A stretch of 64,000 bases of DNA, from assembly GCA_029211145.1 (NCBI GenBank), contig JARGEQ010000082.1:62001-126000 (forward strand). The letters run 5' to 3'. Positions within the stretch are counted from its first letter, which is position 1. Each line of letters opens with the position of its first letter. A program made the position numbers and the translations under genes. The stretch is from Marinimicrococcus flavescens (GTDB lineage Bacteria > Pseudomonadota > Alphaproteobacteria > Geminicoccales > Geminicoccaceae). Below the pieces are notes generated by a model that worked only from the letters and a program-made list of their open reading frames with translations, was not told where the DNA came from and made no database searches. Shown here piece by piece: positions 61,385 through 64,000 of the stretch.

Positions 61385-61630
61385 GTGTCACCTCCTACGG
61401 GTTGTTCACTGTCGGTGGTCGGGGGCGGGCGGTGGCCGGCCGGCGGCTGCGCCAGATGTCTGCAACGGTCATGCCCAACCCGAGGTTCCGCATCGTGCCA
61501 TCGCAGCCGTTGCAAGGGTAGGGCGCCGGCTCGTGGGACGTGGCGGAGCGGCAACGGGCCGGCGGCGCGGCTGCGGCAGGAGCGCGCCCGGGGCTGGCGC
61601 CAGGGGCGGCGCCAAGGCATATGGAAGGTC

Positions 61631-62137
61631 ATGGCATGCTTCCGATCGCAGACCTTCCTTCCGGTCGGCCTCCGCAGGCGACGTCTGTGCTCCCTGCGCC
61701 TTCTTCTGCCGATGCTTTTGGGGCTCGCCGTGGCGGGACCGGGCGCGGCCGCATCGGCGGATGCCGAGACGATGCTCGCGGTGCCGCCGCGCAAGCCCTC
61801 GGTGTGGCAGGGAGGGGCGCCGCCGCGGCGGCCGGCGGTTCTGGCGCTCGCACCCGCGTCGAGGCGGCCGGTCAGCGGGCTCGACCTGGCGCTCGGCGAG
61901 CAGCGGCTGGCAGCAGAGGGGGAGAACGGGCCGGGCCGCGCCGCGCGACCGCGGCGCCCGAGCCGCTCCTCCTTCGAGGAGCCGCCCGCGGTGCGTCTCG
62001 CCGCATCGTTTCTGCAGCGGCGGCGTGCCGAGGAGTCGGCCGAGGTCGGCGACGGCGCGGGCGAGGGTGGCCTCGATGGGGTATTGGGCATCCTCGATGT
62101 CGAGGAGGTCGTCCTGCGCCTGATCACGCCCTTCTAG
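61631..62137 (+). CDS. Hypothetical exported protein
   Basis: A 168-residue frame with a plausible N-terminal signal: basic GLRRRRLCSLRLLLPMLLGLAVAGPGAAASADA, cleavage near ASA-DA. The remainder is rich in Arg, Pro and Ala, with no recognised domain, and ends EVVLRLITPF. It is supported by the signal-like start and the lack of anything else in this stretch; composition is otherwise close to that of non-coding GC-rich frames, so it could be spurious. Confidence 0.45.
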   Translation: MACFRSQTFLPVGLRRRRLCSLRLLLPMLLGLAVAGPGAAASADAETMLAVPPRKPSVWQGGAPPRRPAVLALAPASRRPVSGLDLALGEQRLAAEGENGPGRAARPRRPSRSSFEEPPAVRLAASFLQRRRAEESAEVGDGAGEGGLDGVLGILDVEEVVLRLITPF

Positions 62138-62162
62138 GAGCGGCGCGCAAGGATCGCTGACC

Positions 62163-62238
62163 TGGTGCCGGCGAAGGGACTTGAACCCCCAACCTCCCGC
62201 TTACAAGGCGGATGCTCTACCAGTTGAGCTACGCCGGC
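62163..62238 (-). tRNA. tRNA-Thr (anticodon TGT)
   Basis: 76 bases including encoded CCA. Acceptor GCCGGCG pairs with CGCCGGC, D-arm GCTC..GAGC, anticodon loop CTTGTAA between CCGCC and GGCGG-type arms, T-loop GTTCAAG. Faces away from tRNA-Tyr and lies just after the rlmB stop on the same strand. Confidence 0.97.
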
Positions 62239-62250
62239 GCCGCGCGAACC

Positions 62251-63072
62251 TTATGCCCGGCTACCCGCAGGGGCAAGAACGTAGAGGGCGATGCCTGCAG
62301 CCACCGCGACGTTGAGGCTCTCCATGCGCGGGGAGATCGGCAGGCTCACCGAGAGATCGCAGGATTCAGCCACGAGGCGGCGCAGCCCTTTGCCCTCCGC
62401 ACCCAGCACCAGCACCGCGCGGTCGTGCCGCGGCGCCGCATCGAGCGTGGTCGCGGCGGCAGCATCGAGGCCGAGGCTCCAAAAGCCCTCTTTCTTCAGT
62501 CCCTCGAGCGTGCGGGCGAGGTTGGTGAGCTCGACGATCGGCACGATATCGAGGGCGCCCGAGGCGGCCTTGGCGCAGACCGCGCCCATGACGGCGCTGC
62601 GCCGCTCGGGCAGCAGCACCGCCGCCACGCCGAAGGCTGCGGCGCTGCGCAGCAGGGCGCCGAGATTGCGCGGATCCTCCACCTGGTCGACGGCCAGCAG
62701 CAGGGCCTGCGCGGGCAGGCTCTCCAGCACCTGCTCGAGCCGGCGTGGCGGCAGCGCCTCCGTCTCGAGCACGACGCCCTGGTGCACGGCGTCCTGCGCC
62801 ACCAGCCGGTCGAGCTCGCGCGGCTGGGCCGCCTGGACCTCGAGACCGTCGCGCCGGGCGAGGGAGCCCAGGCGCTCCAGCGCGTTGCTGGTCGCCAGCA
62901 GCCGGCGGCAGGGCCGATCCGGATTGGCGAGCGCGGCGGCCACCGCGTGGTGGCCGTAGAGGCGGAGGTCTTGCGGGGGGGCGGCGGCGGGGGGCCGCGG
63001 GGAGCTGTTTCGGCGCGACATGGGAGACCTGCTCGGGCTGGGCGTGACGTCGTTCGGCTTAGCTGTTGACAA
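62251..63072 (-). CDS. rlmB: 23S rRNA (guanosine-2'-O-)-methyltransferase RlmB
   Basis: A 273-residue SpoU/TrmH-family methylase that modifies G2251 of 23S rRNA. After a disordered N-terminus (1-33), LRLYGHHAVAAALANPDRP opens the substrate-binding domain; the SPOUT motifs are DQVEDPRNLGALLRSAAAFG, LVLGAEGKGLRRLV and LPISPRMESLNVAVAAGIAL, with the last two forming the knot and SAM pocket. The start is uncertain because a second ATG 17 codons in (SRRNSSPR) is also possible. It is transcribed divergently from the tRNA-tuf operon. Confidence 0.94.
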   Translation of the reverse strand: MSTAKPNDVTPSPSRSPMSRRNSSPRPPAAAPPQDLRLYGHHAVAAALANPDRPCRRLLATSNALERLGSLARRDGLEVQAAQPRELDRLVAQDAVHQGVVLETEALPPRRLEQVLESLPAQALLLAVDQVEDPRNLGALLRSAAAFGVAAVLLPERRSAVMGAVCAKAASGALDIVPIVELTNLARTLEGLKKEGFWSLGLDAAAATTLDAAPRHDRAVLVLGAEGKGLRRLVAESCDLSVSLPISPRMESLNVAVAAGIALYVLAPAGSRA

Positions 63073-63094
63073 GCCTCTTTGAAAGGCGATATTC
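63066..63094 (+). promoter_or_regulatory. Sigma-70 promoter of the tRNA-Tyr / tRNA-Gly / tuf operon
   Basis: TTGACA (63066-63071), 17-bp spacer, ATATTC (63089-63094), about 30 bases before tRNA-Tyr. The -35 is perfect; the -10 is weak. The box overlaps the start of rlmB on the other strand. Confidence 0.65.
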
Positions 63095-63124
63095 CCGGCC
63101 GCGATTTCGGCGGTGCCCGGTATC

Positions 63125-63210
63125 GGAGGGGTGGCCGAGTGGTTAAAGGCAGCAGACTGTAAATCTGCCGACGAACGTCTACGTAGGTTCGAATCCTACC
63201 CCCTCCACCA
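63125..63210 (+). tRNA. tRNA-Tyr (anticodon GTA)
   Basis: 86 bases with encoded CCA and a long variable arm (CCGACGAACGTCTACG region), as expected of bacterial tRNA-Tyr. Acceptor GGAGGGG pairs with CCCCTCC; anticodon loop CTGTAAA; T-loop GTTCGAATC. Confidence 0.98.
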
Positions 63211-63236
63211 CTCTCCAGGCGGCCGAAGAGCGAAGG

Positions 63237-63311
<75 letters not shown>

Positions 63312-63402
63312 AGGCCCGGCCCATTCGGGCGAGCCTGTCCCGCATACCCCCTAAAATCCACGACACCGCGCGAGCGACGCGTCATCGCCGAAGGACTCTG
63401 GT

Positions 63403-64000
<598 letters not shown>

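Noticed and set aside
61357-62127. A 256-codon minus-strand frame over 61.4-62.1 kb
   Set aside because: Ser/Arg/Pro-rich without signal, domain or ribosome-binding site; the plus-strand frame with a signal peptide is the better, though weak, candidate.

Overview
The window is very GC-rich, densely coded chromosomal DNA from an alphaproteobacterium, most likely Rhodospirillales in the broad sense. Supporting this are the operon order rplU-rpmA / obgE-proB ... proA-nadD-rsfS-rlmH, an NDUFAF5-type methyltransferase, a bactofilin, a PhrB-type iron-sulfur photolyase, a BigR/SqrR-type ArsR repressor and frequent GTG/TTG starts. I see no insertion sequence, prophage, integrase, CRISPR array or rRNA. 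Function calls rest on reading the translated sequence; no database search was run.

Layout. 1-5.6 kb: end of an EamA permease, a methyltransferase-glycosyltransferase pair, a LysE exporter, a gamma-glutamyltransferase and a frameshifted remnant. 6.0-15.7 kb (minus strand): a housekeeping run rplU-rpmA, obgE-proB, [DHA2 exporter, GH15 glycosidase], proA-nadD-rsfS-rlmH; the bracketed pair splits the usual proB-proA neighbourhood. 15.7-21.9 kb (minus, apart from one plus-strand gene): a molybdopterin oxidoreductase, thiM-thiE, a secreted PRC-barrel protein (plus), sodC and a 2-hydroxyacid dehydrogenase. 22.0-24.7 kb (plus): an APH-fold kinase translationally coupled to an atypical enolase, then a YkvA protein. 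24.9-31.7 kb: a K+/H+ antiporter, a MATE exporter, an NDUFAF5-like methyltransferase, a lipoprotein, a bactofilin and a PfkB kinase. 31.7-38.4 kb: metY, a CoA-binding protein, enoyl-CoA hydratase, thioesterase, MFS, rplM-rpsI and ribokinase.

38.4-47.1 kb is a two-armed cluster that looks like the singlet-oxygen (RpoE-ChrR, ECF11) response. The plus arm is DUF6134, photolyase, SDR and NTF2-like; the converging minus arm is flavin desaturase-like, DUF1365, Cfa-like methylase, MFS and DUF3833. Each arm starts next to a TGATCC-N18-TA promoter candidate. 47.3-50.4 kb holds two SMP-30 lactonases placed tail to tail and an aguB-like amidase. 50.4-53.2 kb is a sulfur-linked group: YeeE/YedE transporter, persulfide-sensor-like ArsR, TIGR02186 protein and universal stress protein. 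53.3-62.1 kb holds an M23 endopeptidase, ugpBAEC behind a clear Pho box, an MscS channel and a small secreted protein. 62.1-64.0 kb: tRNA-Thr and rlmB (minus) diverge from tRNA-Tyr, tRNA-Gly and tuf, which runs off the end.

The most unusual material is the dehydrogenase / kinase / atypical enolase locus around 21-24.3 kb. It has a long dyad in its divergent promoter region, and its enolase has lost conserved active-site loop residues. Also notable are the ECF11-like promoter pair, a dispersed intergenic repeat that often sits where terminators are expected, an rsfS gene that seems to start at ATA, and a terminator directly abutting the obgE start codon.
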